Origin: Methylobacter luteus IMV-B-3098
GTDB taxonomy: Bacteria > Pseudomonadota > Gammaproteobacteria > Methylococcales > Methylomonadaceae
NCBI RefSeq assembly: GCF_000427625.1
Contig: NZ_KE386569.1
Location: forward strand, 683,376-747,375
Direction: 5' to 3'
DNA: 64,000 nucleotides
Shown in pieces: positions 8,141 through 17,316 of this stretch. The notes beneath the pieces are model-generated. The model saw nothing but the letters and a program-made list of their open reading frames with translations, did no database searches and was not told where the DNA came from. A program made the translations under genes and the position numbers. Each line of letters starts with the position of its first letter. Positions within the stretch are counted from its first letter, which is position 1.

Positions 8141-9397
8141 ATGGAAATCAAACAATATATGAGCAGTCTCGGCCTTAAAGCCAGAGCAGCCGGCAGAGAA
8201 ATCAGCCGGACCGAGTCGGGCAAGAAAAATCTGGCATTGTCGAAGATTGCAGAAGCCATTGACGCCGATCAGGACGTGCTGATCGCGGAAAATACCAAGG
8301 ACCTGGAGGCCGGCAAGCAGAACGGTCTGGATGCGGCGTCACTGGACAGACTGGCCTTAACGCCGGCGCGCATTCAGGCGATGATTGAAGGTTTGAAACA
8401 GGTTGCCGCCTTGCCTGACCCGGTCGGTGAAATCAGCGATTTGAGCTATCGGCCCAGCGGCATACAAGTCGGGCAAATGCGCGTGCCATTGGGCGTGATC
8501 GGCATCATTTACGAGTCTCGTCCTAACGTAACCGTTGATGCGGCGGCCTTATGCCTTAAATCGGGCAATGCCTGCATTTTACGCGGCGGTTCGGAAGCGC
8601 TGCATTCCAATCAGGCGATTGCCGCGTGTATCGCGAAAGGACTGGCGGCGGCCGGCTTGCCGGTAGAAGCCGTGCAATGTGTCGCGACGGCGGACCGCGC
8701 GGCCGTCGGCGAATTGATTACGATGGATCGCTATGTGGACGTGATTGTGCCGCGTGGCGGCAAAAGTCTGATCGAGCGCATTTCCAGGGATGCCACGATT
8801 CCTGTCATCAAGCATCTGGACGGTATTTGTCATGTTTATATCGATGACAAAGCCGATATAGAGAAGGCTGTCAGAATTGCCGTCAATGCCAAGACCCATC
8901 GTTACGGGGTATGCAATGCCATGGAAACACTGCTGGTGGCCGAAGGTATTGCCGCGAAAGTACTGCCGATACTGGCCAATGAATATGGCGAAAAAGGCGT
9001 AGAATTGCGCGGCTGTCTGAAGGCCTGCTCCCTGATTCCGACGTGCACAAGAGCCACCGAGGAAGACTGGCGCACCGAATACCTAGCGCCGATTTTATCG
9101 ATCAGGATTGTCGATGGGCTGGATCAGGCCATCGACCATATCAGCCAATACAGCTCCGGCCACACCGAAGCGATTGTCACGGAAGATTACACCCGGGCCA
9201 GACGCTTCCTGAGGGAAGTCGATTCCAGTTCGGTCATGGTCAATGCATCGACACGTTTTGCGGACGGCTTTGAATATGGCCTGGGCGCGGAGATCGGCAT
9301 CAGCACCGACAAACTGCACGCACGCGGCCCGGTCGGCTTGAAGGGGCTGACCTCTCTGAAATACATCGTGCTTGGCGATGGGCATATCCGACAATAA
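8141..9397 (+). CDS. proA: Gamma-glutamyl phosphate reductase (proline biosynthesis)
   Basis: A 418-residue cytosolic enzyme that reduces gamma-glutamyl phosphate to glutamate semialdehyde with NADPH, the second step of proline synthesis. It has the aldehyde dehydrogenase fold with family-typical blocks: [47 protein letters not shown] and the catalytic cysteine in [14 protein letters not shown]. The C-terminal [20 protein letters not shown] block is present, so the protein is full length. It is first in a proA-nadD-rsfS run. The nadD ATG follows the stop codon directly, a sign of translational coupling. Confidence 0.97.
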   Translation: MEIKQYMSSLGLKARAAGREISRTESGKKNLALSKIAEAIDADQDVLIAENTKDLEAGKQNGLDAASLDRLALTPARIQAMIEGLKQVAALPDPVGEISDLSYRPSGIQVGQMRVPLGVIGIIYESRPNVTVDAAALCLKSGNACILRGGSEALHSNQAIAACIAKGLAAAGLPVEAVQCVATADRAAVGELITMDRYVDVIVPRGGKSLIERISRDATIPVIKHLDGICHVYIDDKADIEKAVRIAVNAKTHRYGVCNAMETLLVAEGIAAKVLPILANEYGEKGVELRGCLKACSLIPTCTRATEEDWRTEYLAPILSIRIVDGLDQAIDHISQYSSGHTEAIVTEDYTRARRFLREVDSSSVMVNASTRFADGFEYGLGAEIGISTDKLHARGPVGLKGLTSLKYIVLGDGHIRQ

Positions 9398-10018
9398 ATG
9401 ATCGGTATCTTTGGCGGTACATTCGATCCGGTTCATTATGGACATTTGCGCTCGGCGCTGGAAGTCAAGGAGATTTTCGGGCTGACCGAAATCCGTTTGC
9501 TGCCCAGCGCGCAACCCCCTCATCGCGAACAGCCTGCCGCCACGGCGCTGATGCGTGTGCGGATGCTGGAGCTGGCCATTAAAAATCAGCCGGGGTTTGT
9601 CATTGATACCCGAGAGCTGGACAGAGCAGGCCAGTCCTACATGGTCGATACGCTGGAATCCTTCAGGCTGGAATTCCCCAGGCAACCGTTACTGCTGTTT
9701 ATCGGCAGTGATGCGTTTAAAAATTTAACCACCTGGCATCAATGGCAGCAGTTGTTCGATTATGCGCATATAGTCGTCATGACGCGGCCCGGATTTAAAC
9801 TGCAGGAACTTGACGATTATTTTACGGCCAAAAAGGCTAACCAGATAAAAGAGCTGACGCAAGCGCCGGCTGGCAGATTATTTTTTCAGCCGGTAACACA
9901 GCTTGAAATCTCGGCAACGGCTATTAGAGAAATGATTGCGGAAAAACACAGCCCGGGTTTTTTATTACCTGAGGCTGTCATAGAATACATCAGGCAGCAC
10001 GCGCTTTATGAGAAATAA
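9398..10018 (+). CDS. nadD: Nicotinate-nucleotide adenylyltransferase
   Basis: A 206-residue enzyme that joins nicotinate mononucleotide to AMP, giving deamido-NAD in NAD synthesis. The N-terminus has the nucleotidyltransferase signature GIFGGTFDPVHYGHL (GXFXPXHXGH type), and the C-terminus has the ISATAIREMI motif (ISxTxxR). FIGSDAFKNLTTWHQW is a NadD-specific block. The start codon abuts the proA stop codon with no spacer. The nadD-rsfS pairing that follows is common in bacteria. Confidence 0.97.
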   Translation: MIGIFGGTFDPVHYGHLRSALEVKEIFGLTEIRLLPSAQPPHREQPAATALMRVRMLELAIKNQPGFVIDTRELDRAGQSYMVDTLESFRLEFPRQPLLLFIGSDAFKNLTTWHQWQQLFDYAHIVVMTRPGFKLQELDDYFTAKKANQIKELTQAPAGRLFFQPVTQLEISATAIREMIAEKHSPGFLLPEAVIEYIRQHALYEK

Positions 10019-10050
10019 AACTCTCACAATTATTTAGTATAGGAATTTGA

Positions 10051-10392
10051 ATGCAAACAGATAAGTTATTAAACATTGTCCAGACCGTTTTGGATGAACG
10101 CAAAGGGCAATACATCACCACAATAGATGTGCGGGGCAAAACCAGTTTTACCGATTACATGGTTATCGCTACCGGTACTTCCGACCGCCATATACAGTCT
10201 TTATGCGAATATGTATCGGAAAAAGTTCAAGAGAGCGGTTTAAAACCGCTGGGCATTGAAGGTGGTCAGGGTTCTGACTGGGTATTGCTGGATCTGGGCG
10301 ATGTCATCGTTCATGTGATGACCGCTCAAGCACGCGAATTTTATCAGCTGGAAAAATTGTGGTCGGTTGATCATGCCAAAGAAGTGGGCTGA
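10051..10392 (+). CDS. rsfS: Ribosomal silencing factor RsfS
   Basis: A 113-residue protein of the RsfS/Iojap family. It binds ribosomal protein uL14 on the large subunit and blocks subunit joining when nutrients are short. Family blocks are visible: IDVRGKTSFTDYMVIATGTS, GIEGGQGSDWVLLDLGDVIV and HVMTAQAREFYQLEKLW. It lies 32 bases after nadD and is closed by a strong terminator hairpin. In many bacteria rlmH follows, but here an unrelated convergent gene does. Confidence 0.97.
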   Translation: MQTDKLLNIVQTVLDERKGQYITTIDVRGKTSFTDYMVIATGTSDRHIQSLCEYVSEKVQESGLKPLGIEGGQGSDWVLLDLGDVIVHVMTAQAREFYQLEKLWSVDHAKEVG

Positions 10393-10413
10393 TTCATCCG
10401 AGTAAGAAAATGA

Positions 10414-10450
10414 TTTTGTCACAGAGGGCTTGAAGCCCTCTGTGACAAAA
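10414..10450. terminator. Bidirectional terminator after rsfS
   Basis: A 17-base perfect stem (TTTTGTCACAGAGGGCT with its reverse complement) surrounds a 3-base loop. The stem ends in T or A runs on both sides, so it can stop transcription from rsfS and from the convergent membrane protein gene. Confidence 0.85.
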
Positions 10451-10454
10451 GAAA

Positions 10455-11024
10455 TTAAACTTCTTTATGCGCCGCCTGCGTGTCGGGTATTGATTTGAAC
10501 AGCTTGATGATCAGGTAAACAGCCAATCCGTAAACCATGGCAGAGCCTACATAAGGCGGGTAATACTTCATTACGCGAGCAATGTATTGAGCCCATGACA
10601 AGTCTGTATAACGTCCTGAGAACAGATAGAAACTGCCGTTCGAGATAATGAACGCAACTGACGTGGCCAGCGTCATCAGGCCGATAGAACTAGCCAGTTC
10701 GTACGCGTTCAATGATTTGAATTTCGAACAGTAGCGGCCCGCCGCCCACATGGCCGCATAGGTCGGAATCAAAAATACGTAAGCTGGGGATACGCACCAG
10801 CTGCTGGTGCCGTTTGCGATAGCGATATAATCGATCAAACCCGCCAGCAATAACAAAAAGACGAACAAGGCCTTTTTACGGTAAAAACCGGCAAAGAAAA
10901 AAACCGCCAGCGATGCGTCGGGCAGATGCAGGACATCGCCGAAATGATGAAAGCGGGTCAGCGCCATCAGCGCGATCAGCGGGATAGGTAAATACTCGAC
11001 TTGCAGCCATTGTTTCATGTTCAT
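10455..11024 (-). CDS. Multi-pass membrane protein in the cobalamin-riboswitch transcript
   Basis: A 189-residue inner-membrane protein with about five or six hydrophobic segments and no motif I can assign with certainty. The layout (LIALMALTRFHH, PDASLAVFFFAGFYRKKALF, then repeated helices) resembles small S-component-like or DUF6580-type membrane proteins. It lies 44 bases downstream of btuB on the same strand with no terminator between, so it should share the cobalamin riboswitch. A role in moving cobalamin or a precursor across the inner membrane is therefore reasonable inference. No ECF ATPase or BtuCD genes are present in the window. Confidence 0.6.
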   Translation of the reverse strand: MNMKQWLQVEYLPIPLIALMALTRFHHFGDVLHLPDASLAVFFFAGFYRKKALFVFLLLLAGLIDYIAIANGTSSWCVSPAYVFLIPTYAAMWAAGRYCSKFKSLNAYELASSIGLMTLATSVAFIISNGSFYLFSGRYTDLSWAQYIARVMKYYPPYVGSAMVYGLAVYLIIKLFKSIPDTQAAHKEV

Positions 11025-11068
11025 ATTGTTATCTCCAAATGGGTTAGTGATTAAAGTCCAGCCTATGG

Positions 11069-12907
11069 TCAGTTATTATAATGGATAGCAAGGAAGAAGT
11101 TCCTATCCGCTGTATTATAAGTACTGATTGTCTGATAATTTTTATCCAATAGATTATTGAGCTGCGCGCTCAGCATCCAGTTTTTATTGAAATGATAGGC
11201 TGACCGCAGGTCGACGGTGACATAACCGGCTACCTTGGTTTGGTTGCGCACATCATCAAACCGGTCGCCCTGGGCCAGTACATGAGTGCCCACGTCAAGC
11301 GATCCGAATGACCTGGACAGGTCAAACGACAGGGTTTTTTCAGCGCGGCGCGGCAGGCGGGCATTAGTTTCGCGGTTTTTGGGGCTTAACAGGTCGAGGC
11401 CCAGTTTGCCGTTCCAGCCCAACCACTGCTTGCTGATTTCGACTTCCATGCCGTCAATTTGTGCCTTGCCGATATTTTCCGCGTTGAAATCAAACGTGAC
11501 CGGATTCATGACCGGCGTGATCAGATTATCGATATTGGTATGGTAGGCCCGTACTTCCCATTGCAGCCAATGATCGCCGGCAAGCCCTACTTCAAACGAG
11601 GTCGACTTTTCCGGTTTCAGTTCGGGATTGCCGAAATTCGGAAAATAAAGATCGTTAAAACTCGGCGCCTTGAAGGCATTGCCAAAGCTGGCAAAAGGGC
11701 TGATGCCATAATCTGAGTTATAGCGCCAGCCGAAATTGCCGGTAACATAATCGCCGAAAGCCTCATTTTCATCCCAGCGCAATGAGGCATTAATGAAATG
11801 ATTGTCCAGCACGCGGCTATGTAATTCCGTGAATACGCCGACATCATAGCGGGATGTTTCTTTATAAGATGTTGTGCTTTCCACTTCATCGACACGATAA
11901 TCCGTGCCGGCAATCAATTGATGAGCGTCGGATAACGTGAAATCGTTCAGCCAGGTGGTGTTCCAGCGCGTCGTGTTAAAGCGGCTGGCGAATGAGCCAT
12001 CGGGCGCAAACTGGTCGCTGTCGTCGCGGCTTTGCCCTAAGCGCAGCGTTGACCGCCAGTCATCCATCAGATCGATGCTGGCGGATGTGCCGACAACCTG
12101 ATCAACGAATTTGGTTTTATTCTGGGCGTTGCCGTCGTACTCAGTTTTCCCCTCGGTGCGCATGAAAAATGCTTCCACTTCGGCGTTATTGTCAAAGCGG
12201 TGGCCGAGCCGCGCATTCAAACCCGTGTTGTGGTAGCCGTCCTTGTCGGGCTGATCGAAGCCAAAACGCCCCGGAATCGGCTCACGGTTATTAAAGCCCT
12301 GAGAGTTGAAATGTGAGGCTCCCAGGCTGTACCAGCTGCTCTTCCATTTACCGCTGACCGTGCCGGAAGCTTTAAGCGTATCGTATGATCCGCCTCCTGC
12401 GTCCAGAGTGAAACTGGGCTTTTCTTCCTGAGTGCCCTTACGCGTAAAAATCTGGATAACGCCTCCTATCGCTTCCGAGCCATATAGACTTGATTGCGGA
12501 CCTTTAATGATCTCCACGCGTTCGATCTGGTCGATGGGAATAAACTGAAACGGCGTTGTACCTAAAGTTGCCGAACCGACTTTAATGCCATCGATCAGAA
12601 CCAGCACATGATCGGAATTGGTGCCGCGCATGTAGACGCTGGTATTCTGGCCGTAACCGCTTTGCGTCATATCGATACCGGTCGTGTTTCTTAATAGCTC
12701 CGGCAGGGTTTTGGATTGCAGACGTTCGATATCGGCCCGCGTATAGACCGTTGCCGCGGCCGCCAGTTGGTTTTTCGGCGTTTCCGTTCGTGTGGCCGTA
12801 ACGACCATTTCGGGTAAATTGAGTGAATCATCAGCCTGAGTTTCCTGAGCCTGTAACGGGCTGTTAAAACCGGCCAATATTAATGAACTGACTATGAATT
12901 TTTGCAT
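11069..12907 (-). CDS. btuB: TonB-dependent vitamin B12 receptor
   Basis: A 612-residue outer membrane receptor. ATG 12907 gives a signal peptide (KFIVSSLILAGFNSPLQAQ) followed by a TonB-box-like LPEMVVTATRTET. A plug domain follows (LPELLRNTTGIDM, YMRGTNSDHVLVLIDGIKV, VEIIKGPQSSLYGSEAIGGV), then a beta-barrel ending in LAIHYNN. The plug sequence is that of the BtuB branch. A cobalamin riboswitch about 120 bases upstream on the same strand supports cobalamin as the ligand. It imports cobalamin to the periplasm using TonB energy. Expression should fall when cobalamin is plentiful. Confidence 0.92.
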   Translation of the reverse strand: MQKFIVSSLILAGFNSPLQAQETQADDSLNLPEMVVTATRTETPKNQLAAAATVYTRADIERLQSKTLPELLRNTTGIDMTQSGYGQNTSVYMRGTNSDHVLVLIDGIKVGSATLGTTPFQFIPIDQIERVEIIKGPQSSLYGSEAIGGVIQIFTRKGTQEEKPSFTLDAGGGSYDTLKASGTVSGKWKSSWYSLGASHFNSQGFNNREPIPGRFGFDQPDKDGYHNTGLNARLGHRFDNNAEVEAFFMRTEGKTEYDGNAQNKTKFVDQVVGTSASIDLMDDWRSTLRLGQSRDDSDQFAPDGSFASRFNTTRWNTTWLNDFTLSDAHQLIAGTDYRVDEVESTTSYKETSRYDVGVFTELHSRVLDNHFINASLRWDENEAFGDYVTGNFGWRYNSDYGISPFASFGNAFKAPSFNDLYFPNFGNPELKPEKSTSFEVGLAGDHWLQWEVRAYHTNIDNLITPVMNPVTFDFNAENIGKAQIDGMEVEISKQWLGWNGKLGLDLLSPKNRETNARLPRRAEKTLSFDLSRSFGSLDVGTHVLAQGDRFDDVRNQTKVAGYVTVDLRSAYHFNKNWMLSAQLNNLLDKNYQTISTYNTADRNFFLAIHYNN

Positions 12908-13027
12908 GTGTCCTCTGCGCCGCCCGCGCATCAAGGTGTTGTGTTATTACAACGGAGGACAAAAGAAGACGACGGAGATGCGCTGTCTTTTCGTAGACAG
13001 CCCTCCGCTGTACCGAATGATACTTTC

Positions 13028-13204
13028 GGGCCGGTCTCCGGGCTTATAAGTGGCGCGAGCCTGAATCGTCACCTTCCCATGCATGGCACAGTGGCATTTG
13101 AACGATTCTTTTACTTATCTACCGTTGCGGGGGCAGCGTCGGCTTTGGCATGACCTTACCGACTTCCCGTTTAACCATCAGCCATAAAACCTGATGGAAC
13201 CAGA
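13028..13204 (-). ncRNA. Cobalamin riboswitch upstream of btuB
   Basis: On the minus strand the RNA opens with GGTTCCATCAGG and its paired GATGG, followed by the conserved GGGAAGTCGGT and the GCTGCCCCCGCAACGG core. The B12-box segment with GCCACTG and TGCATGGGAAGG is followed by the closing GCCCGGAGACCGGCC. These are the standard blocks of the AdoCbl riboswitch in order. The leader ends about 120 bases before the btuB ATG, so ligand binding would reduce expression of btuB and the downstream membrane protein. Confidence 0.95.
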
Positions 13205-13484
13205 AAGCAGGCGGCAATTATAAGGGGTAATGGGGATAAAGCAAATTTATAGTAACAGCATAGGGCTCAAAAGATTGATTTTACGGAAAAATACAGGATG
13301 GATAATGGCTCTTCGGTTCAAAATAATAGTATTTATTAAGAAAGGATATATTGTTTATTGAGATAGGAAAAGGATAAGATTCAGGATGAGCTATATTGAA
13401 ATTTTTTATTTCAATACTCTTATTCTGCTTTTAAATTTCTTTATCAAGCTTATTCATTTCACTTTTGATTTCAGGAGTCAGCTA

Positions 13485-14102
13485 ATGCGTCTAAATTTGA
13501 CCATAATGACAGCTTTATTACCTATCAATCTTGTTTTTGCAGGGGATAATCCCGTTTTACAGGATGATTTTTTAAAAATTCCGCATATTGATACGCCTGA
13601 ACAAGTCGGGCAATATCAGGACGCCATGTTCAAGCGAAATGAGGACGATACTTGGGCGTTCTTGGGTATGACAGAAACCCGATTGGCGACAGTAGAAAAA
13701 GTCGAGGTAATTAAAATTTCCTCTCGTCCTGTGCAAATATTTTTAAAGGTGAGCGGCTACCTTCCTAATGCCTGCCATGAAGTTGAGCAAGTCGGCCAGC
13801 GCTTTGAACAACTTTTCAATATAGGAGAGCCGGGGGTTGAATATCCGGCGGGACAGTTCGATGTAGCGCTGGGACTTGTTCCATTGCAAACTTTTGCTGC
13901 ATGCGCGGAAGTCATTGAGCCATTTGAGCGAACTATCCCGCTGCCTGTTTACGGGTTGAGCCATGGTAACTACTTATTTGACATCAACGGTATTGCCGGT
14001 TCGTTCCGGTTAGATAACGACAATAATCTGCCGGGAGCTTACGGATTGAAAGCCATCCCCATCCCTAAATTGGATAACATCATTCTCCCTAGAATTCAGT
14101 GA
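13485..14102 (+). CDS. Secreted protein of unknown function
   Basis: A 205-residue protein. The ATG at 13485 was chosen because AGGAG lies 7 bases before it and a signal peptide (MRLNLTIMTALLPINLVFA) follows. A longer in-frame start at 13386 has no such features. The mature part has two Cys (NACHEV and FAACAEV) that could form a disulfide, and no recognisable motif. It contains LPVYGLSHGNYLFDINGIAGSFRL near the C-terminus, which suggests a compact beta domain. The gene stands alone and converges on mutM. I do not recognise the family. Confidence 0.65.
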   Translation: MRLNLTIMTALLPINLVFAGDNPVLQDDFLKIPHIDTPEQVGQYQDAMFKRNEDDTWAFLGMTETRLATVEKVEVIKISSRPVQIFLKVSGYLPNACHEVEQVGQRFEQLFNIGEPGVEYPAGQFDVALGLVPLQTFAACAEVIEPFERTIPLPVYGLSHGNYLFDINGIAGSFRLDNDNNLPGAYGLKAIPIPKLDNIILPRIQ

Positions 14103-14134
14103 GCAACAATTACCCTTAATCAATTTGAAGTGAG

Positions 14135-14173
14135 CGGAATTCGGATGGCTTTCACTGATCTTTTCGAATTCCG
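14135..14173. terminator. Inverted repeat between convergent genes
   Basis: CGGAATTCG at 14135-14143 pairs with CGAATTCCG at 14165-14173 across a 21-base loop, with TTTT just inside the second arm. It lies between the unknown secreted protein and mutM, which converge here, so a weak terminator is likely. The long loop makes this uncertain. Confidence 0.4.
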
Positions 14174-14208
14174 CCGCTTAACTTGAATGTTAATTGAGCA
14201 GATTGCCG

Positions 14209-15024
14209 CTACCGCTGGCAATGACTGCAAAATACCGTTGAACGGTTGGACAGCCTGATTTCCTTTAAAATCTGTTGGCAGCGGGTACAAGGCAGTCCGG
14301 CCCGGCCATAGACATTGAGCTGCTGCTGGAAATAGCCGGGTTTTCCGGCTTCATTGACAAAATCGCGCAAAGTCGTACCGCCCTGTCCGATGGCTTGATG
14401 CAGGATCACGCGAATACATTCCGCCAGTTTCTGATAACGGGACAAGGAGATTTTCCCTGCCCGGCGCGCAGGGTGTATGCCGGCCATGAATAAGGCTTCA
14501 TTGGCGTAAATGTTGCCCACGCCGACGACGATGTGGCTGTCCATAATGAATGACTTGACCGCTATTTTCTTGTTTCTGGACAATTCATGGAGCAGGCCGC
14601 CGCTAAAGTCTTCCAATAACGGCTCGGGGCCGAGGCTTTTGATCAAGGGGTGTTGTTCGGCCGGTTCCGTGGTCCATAACACCGCGCCAAACCGGCGTGG
14701 ATCATTGAAGCGCAGGATAATGTCGTCGGCAAAAATAAAGTCGACATGGTCGTGTTTGCCTGCAGCCTGCCCGTTGGAAATGATTCGCAAACTGCCGGAC
14801 ATACCTAAATGCAGCAGCAGCGTGCCGGCATCGGTTGCAAGCAGCAGGTATTTTGCTCTTCTGGAAACGGCCTGTATGCGCAGGCCAGTCAAGGTCTGCG
14901 CGAGGTTTTCCGGTACAAGCCAGCGCAATCTGGGCTGGCGGATAATGACATGTCTGACGGTTTTCCCTTCAATATAAGGTGCTATGCCGCGTCGGGTTGT
15001 TTCAACTTCGGGTAATTCGGGCAT
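14209..15024 (-). CDS. mutM: Formamidopyrimidine-DNA glycosylase
   Basis: A 271-residue DNA repair enzyme that removes 8-oxoguanine and formamidopyrimidines and cleaves the strand. The catalytic N-terminus [12 protein letters not shown] carries Pro2 and Glu3. [19 protein letters not shown] is the H2TH region, and the C-terminal zinc finger has four Cys (CTRCQQI and CSHCQR). Length and all key elements match an active Fpg. It is monocistronic between two convergent or unrelated genes. Confidence 0.97.
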   Translation of the reverse strand: MPELPEVETTRRGIAPYIEGKTVRHVIIRQPRLRWLVPENLAQTLTGLRIQAVSRRAKYLLLATDAGTLLLHLGMSGSLRIISNGQAAGKHDHVDFIFADDIILRFNDPRRFGAVLWTTEPAEQHPLIKSLGPEPLLEDFSGGLLHELSRNKKIAVKSFIMDSHIVVGVGNIYANEALFMAGIHPARRAGKISLSRYQKLAECIRVILHQAIGQGGTTLRDFVNEAGKPGYFQQQLNVYGRAGLPCTRCQQILKEIRLSNRSTVFCSHCQR

Positions 15025-15220
15025 GAAAGTAAAGCTAAGGATTTAAAGGTAATTAATTGTACTTAAAGCATAAAACCATGAAGAACGCAGAGGAACGAAG
15101 TTTCATTTGATTTTTCCCGGCAACTGCTCCTGCGATGCCTAAGAGCAAATATTTGCCCATGCAGTCGTTCGTGAGCTTCGTGTTTTACTAATCAATCTAT
15201 TGAGATTTTGTATCTGTTTT

Positions 15221-16567
15221 TTATCGTTGTTTGCGTTTGCGCCAGATAAAAAAGCCGGAGCCCGTTAGCAATAAAGGTATGACAATCAAAAAGCCAAAGC
15301 CGATGACTGCAACCGATGTTTCCGTTAATTGCAGGCTTTTACCGGTAGCGGTTTTGGCCGGGATGTCGATGAATCGGTCATCATGAATCAGCCAGTTGAC
15401 CATTCTGAGCCCCATGTCCAGATTGCCGACATTGCCGATATAAGCATTGGACAGAAAGTCGCCGTCGCCGACTACGACTATGCGTTGCTGCGTTTTTTCA
15501 TTGACAGTGCGCGTCAACGCATAAGCTACGGACAGCGGACCTTGTTTTTCATCGCCGTCGGCATCAAAACGGACTTCTCCGCTGATAGAGCCGGTTTCTG
15601 TCCAGGACTGCTGTGCGCTGCTGAGCATGGCTTCCGCCTGGAAGTTCGATTCCGCATCCGTCGCCAGCGCCGCGGCAGCGGGATAGATTGTGGTGGTTTG
15701 AAAGCCTTTCGTGATGGCATGTTGGGCGTATGCCGCCACAAGGACAAAACTCGGATCGGTGATACCGTAAAGCTTGGTGTTGTCGTCCATGATGGAGCCG
15801 GGCAGCCGATGTATGCCCAGGCGTTGTTCCAACGTATCCAGATGCTTGGCATCAGGATCGGTCAGCACAAGCAGATTGCCGCCTTGCTCTATGTAGTGAT
15901 TAATGATTTCAATTTCTTTGGGCAGCAGCGGCACGGCCGGCGCAGTTATGACCAACAAGGCGGAATTATCGGGAATGGCCGGCAGCGTAGCCAGATTGAT
16001 AGTTTGAGCATTGATCTTGCGGCGGGCTAATTCCTTGCCGAACTGCTCCAGATCAAAATTGGCTTGTCCTTCAACGGAGCGCTCGCCGTGGCCGGTCAGG
16101 AATGTGATCCAGCGTTCATGGGCATTGGCCAGTTGCATCAGGGAATTGGTCAATGATGATTCATCGACAAAGGTCAATTTTTCTGTACGGCCCTGATAAT
16201 CGATCAGAATGGCGCCGGCCGCGCCGATATTCAGCTCGCGCGTCTTTTCCGGCTGTGTGTCGGGATCTATAAAAGTAAGGCTCAGATCGGGTTTATGCCT
16301 TTTATAACGATCGACCAGTTGCGCGATCTGACTGCGTATCGGCTGGTCGGATTTCATGTAAACCGTGATGGCTATTTTGTCCGGCATGGAGGCGAGCAGC
16401 TTGACCGAGGCAGGGGACAGTGTGTTACCAGAATTGGCGGTTATGTCGGTTTCCAGCGTATAGCGGGTACTTAACCAGGCCAGCAGGCCGATGGCAACTA
16501 ACAAAGTCAGGGTCAGAAACAGGTTTTTCAAGCGTATCCGCTGATGTATGCGTTGGGATATCTTCAT
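15221..16567 (-). CDS. GldG-like ABC transporter auxiliary protein
   Basis: A 448-residue membrane-anchored protein with an N-terminal helix (LFLTLTLLVAIGLLAWLS), a large extracytoplasmic part and a C-terminal helix (VIGFGFLIVIPLLLTGSGFFIW) ending in a basic tail (WRKRKQR). Its body has features of the GldG / DUF4350-type family: LSPASVKLLASMP, ITFLTGHGERSVEGQ, NYIEQGGNLLVLTDP-like and RIVVVGDGDFLSNAYIGN blocks. It overlaps the permease gene by 4 bases. In Bacteroidetes GldG acts with GldA and GldF in gliding. In proteobacteria the same trio is an exporter of unknown cargo. The function here is not known. Confidence 0.8.
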   Translation of the reverse strand: MKISQRIHQRIRLKNLFLTLTLLVAIGLLAWLSTRYTLETDITANSGNTLSPASVKLLASMPDKIAITVYMKSDQPIRSQIAQLVDRYKRHKPDLSLTFIDPDTQPEKTRELNIGAAGAILIDYQGRTEKLTFVDESSLTNSLMQLANAHERWITFLTGHGERSVEGQANFDLEQFGKELARRKINAQTINLATLPAIPDNSALLVITAPAVPLLPKEIEIINHYIEQGGNLLVLTDPDAKHLDTLEQRLGIHRLPGSIMDDNTKLYGITDPSFVLVAAYAQHAITKGFQTTTIYPAAAALATDAESNFQAEAMLSSAQQSWTETGSISGEVRFDADGDEKQGPLSVAYALTRTVNEKTQQRIVVVGDGDFLSNAYIGNVGNLDMGLRMVNWLIHDDRFIDIPAKTATGKSLQLTETSVAVIGFGFLIVIPLLLTGSGFFIWRKRKQR

Positions 16568-17316
16568 TTTTGTAACCGGTCGTTATCGAGCCTGCGGATA
16601 CTGAGCAGTATGAATGTACTGATAAACAGCAGAAAATAGATGATATCGACGCTGCTGATCAGGCCCGTTTGAATGTTCTGGAAATGCGTTAACAGAGAAA
16701 GATATTCAAACAATTCGCTGCGCTGGTCTTCGATGCCCGTGGTCCAGTCCAGAATCCACAGCACCATCAGCAGGCCGAACGTGCCCAGGGCAGCGACGGT
16801 CGGATGACCGGCCAGGCAGGATACGAACAGGCCGGTAGCGACGAAAGCCGATACCAGCAGCAATAACGCCAGCATGTTGGCGAACAGTTTGCCGAAATCC
16901 AGTTCCCCGCCCGCCAGCAAGGATAACGGCATCAGTGCCGTCAACAGGATCATCAATAGCAACAAGCCGAGCGTACCCAGATATTTGCCGATAATAATGT
17001 CGCTGTTGGAAACGGGCGCTGAAAGCAGCAATGACAAGGTTTTGTTTCGGCGTTCCTCGCAAATCAGCCGCATGGTCAATAGTGGAGTTACCAGCAATAG
17101 GATAATGGCCGCGTTGCCGAACAAGGGCGTGACGACCACATCGGTCAGTCCTGGCGCGCCTTCAATAGCGGCCAGCTTGGGCTGTAGCATGGTGAAAGTT
17201 TCAACTTGGGACAGGAACAAAAAGGCCAGAATGAATTGCAGGATAGCCAATATCGTCCAGGCCATCGGCGACAGAAAAAGCGTTTTAAACTCACGCGCGG
17301 CAATAGCTAGCATCAT
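16564..17316 (-). CDS. ABC-2 type transporter permease (GldF-like)
   Basis: A 250-residue permease with six predicted helices. It begins MMLAIAAREFKTLFLSPMAW and has the ABC-2 family segment TPLLTMRLICEERRNKTLSLLLSAPVSNSDIIIGKYLG. The start at 17316 overlaps the ATPase stop codon as ATGA, showing coupled translation. The next codon (17313) is also ATG, so the exact start is ambiguous by one residue. It forms the membrane part of the exporter with the ATPase upstream and the GldG-like protein downstream. Cargo unknown. Confidence 0.85.
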   Translation of the reverse strand: MMLAIAAREFKTLFLSPMAWTILAILQFILAFLFLSQVETFTMLQPKLAAIEGAPGLTDVVVTPLFGNAAIILLLVTPLLTMRLICEERRNKTLSLLLSAPVSNSDIIIGKYLGTLGLLLLMILLTALMPLSLLAGGELDFGKLFANMLALLLLVSAFVATGLFVSCLAGHPTVAALGTFGLLMVLWILDWTTGIEDQRSELFEYLSLLTHFQNIQTGLISSVDIIYFLLFISTFILLSIRRLDNDRLQK

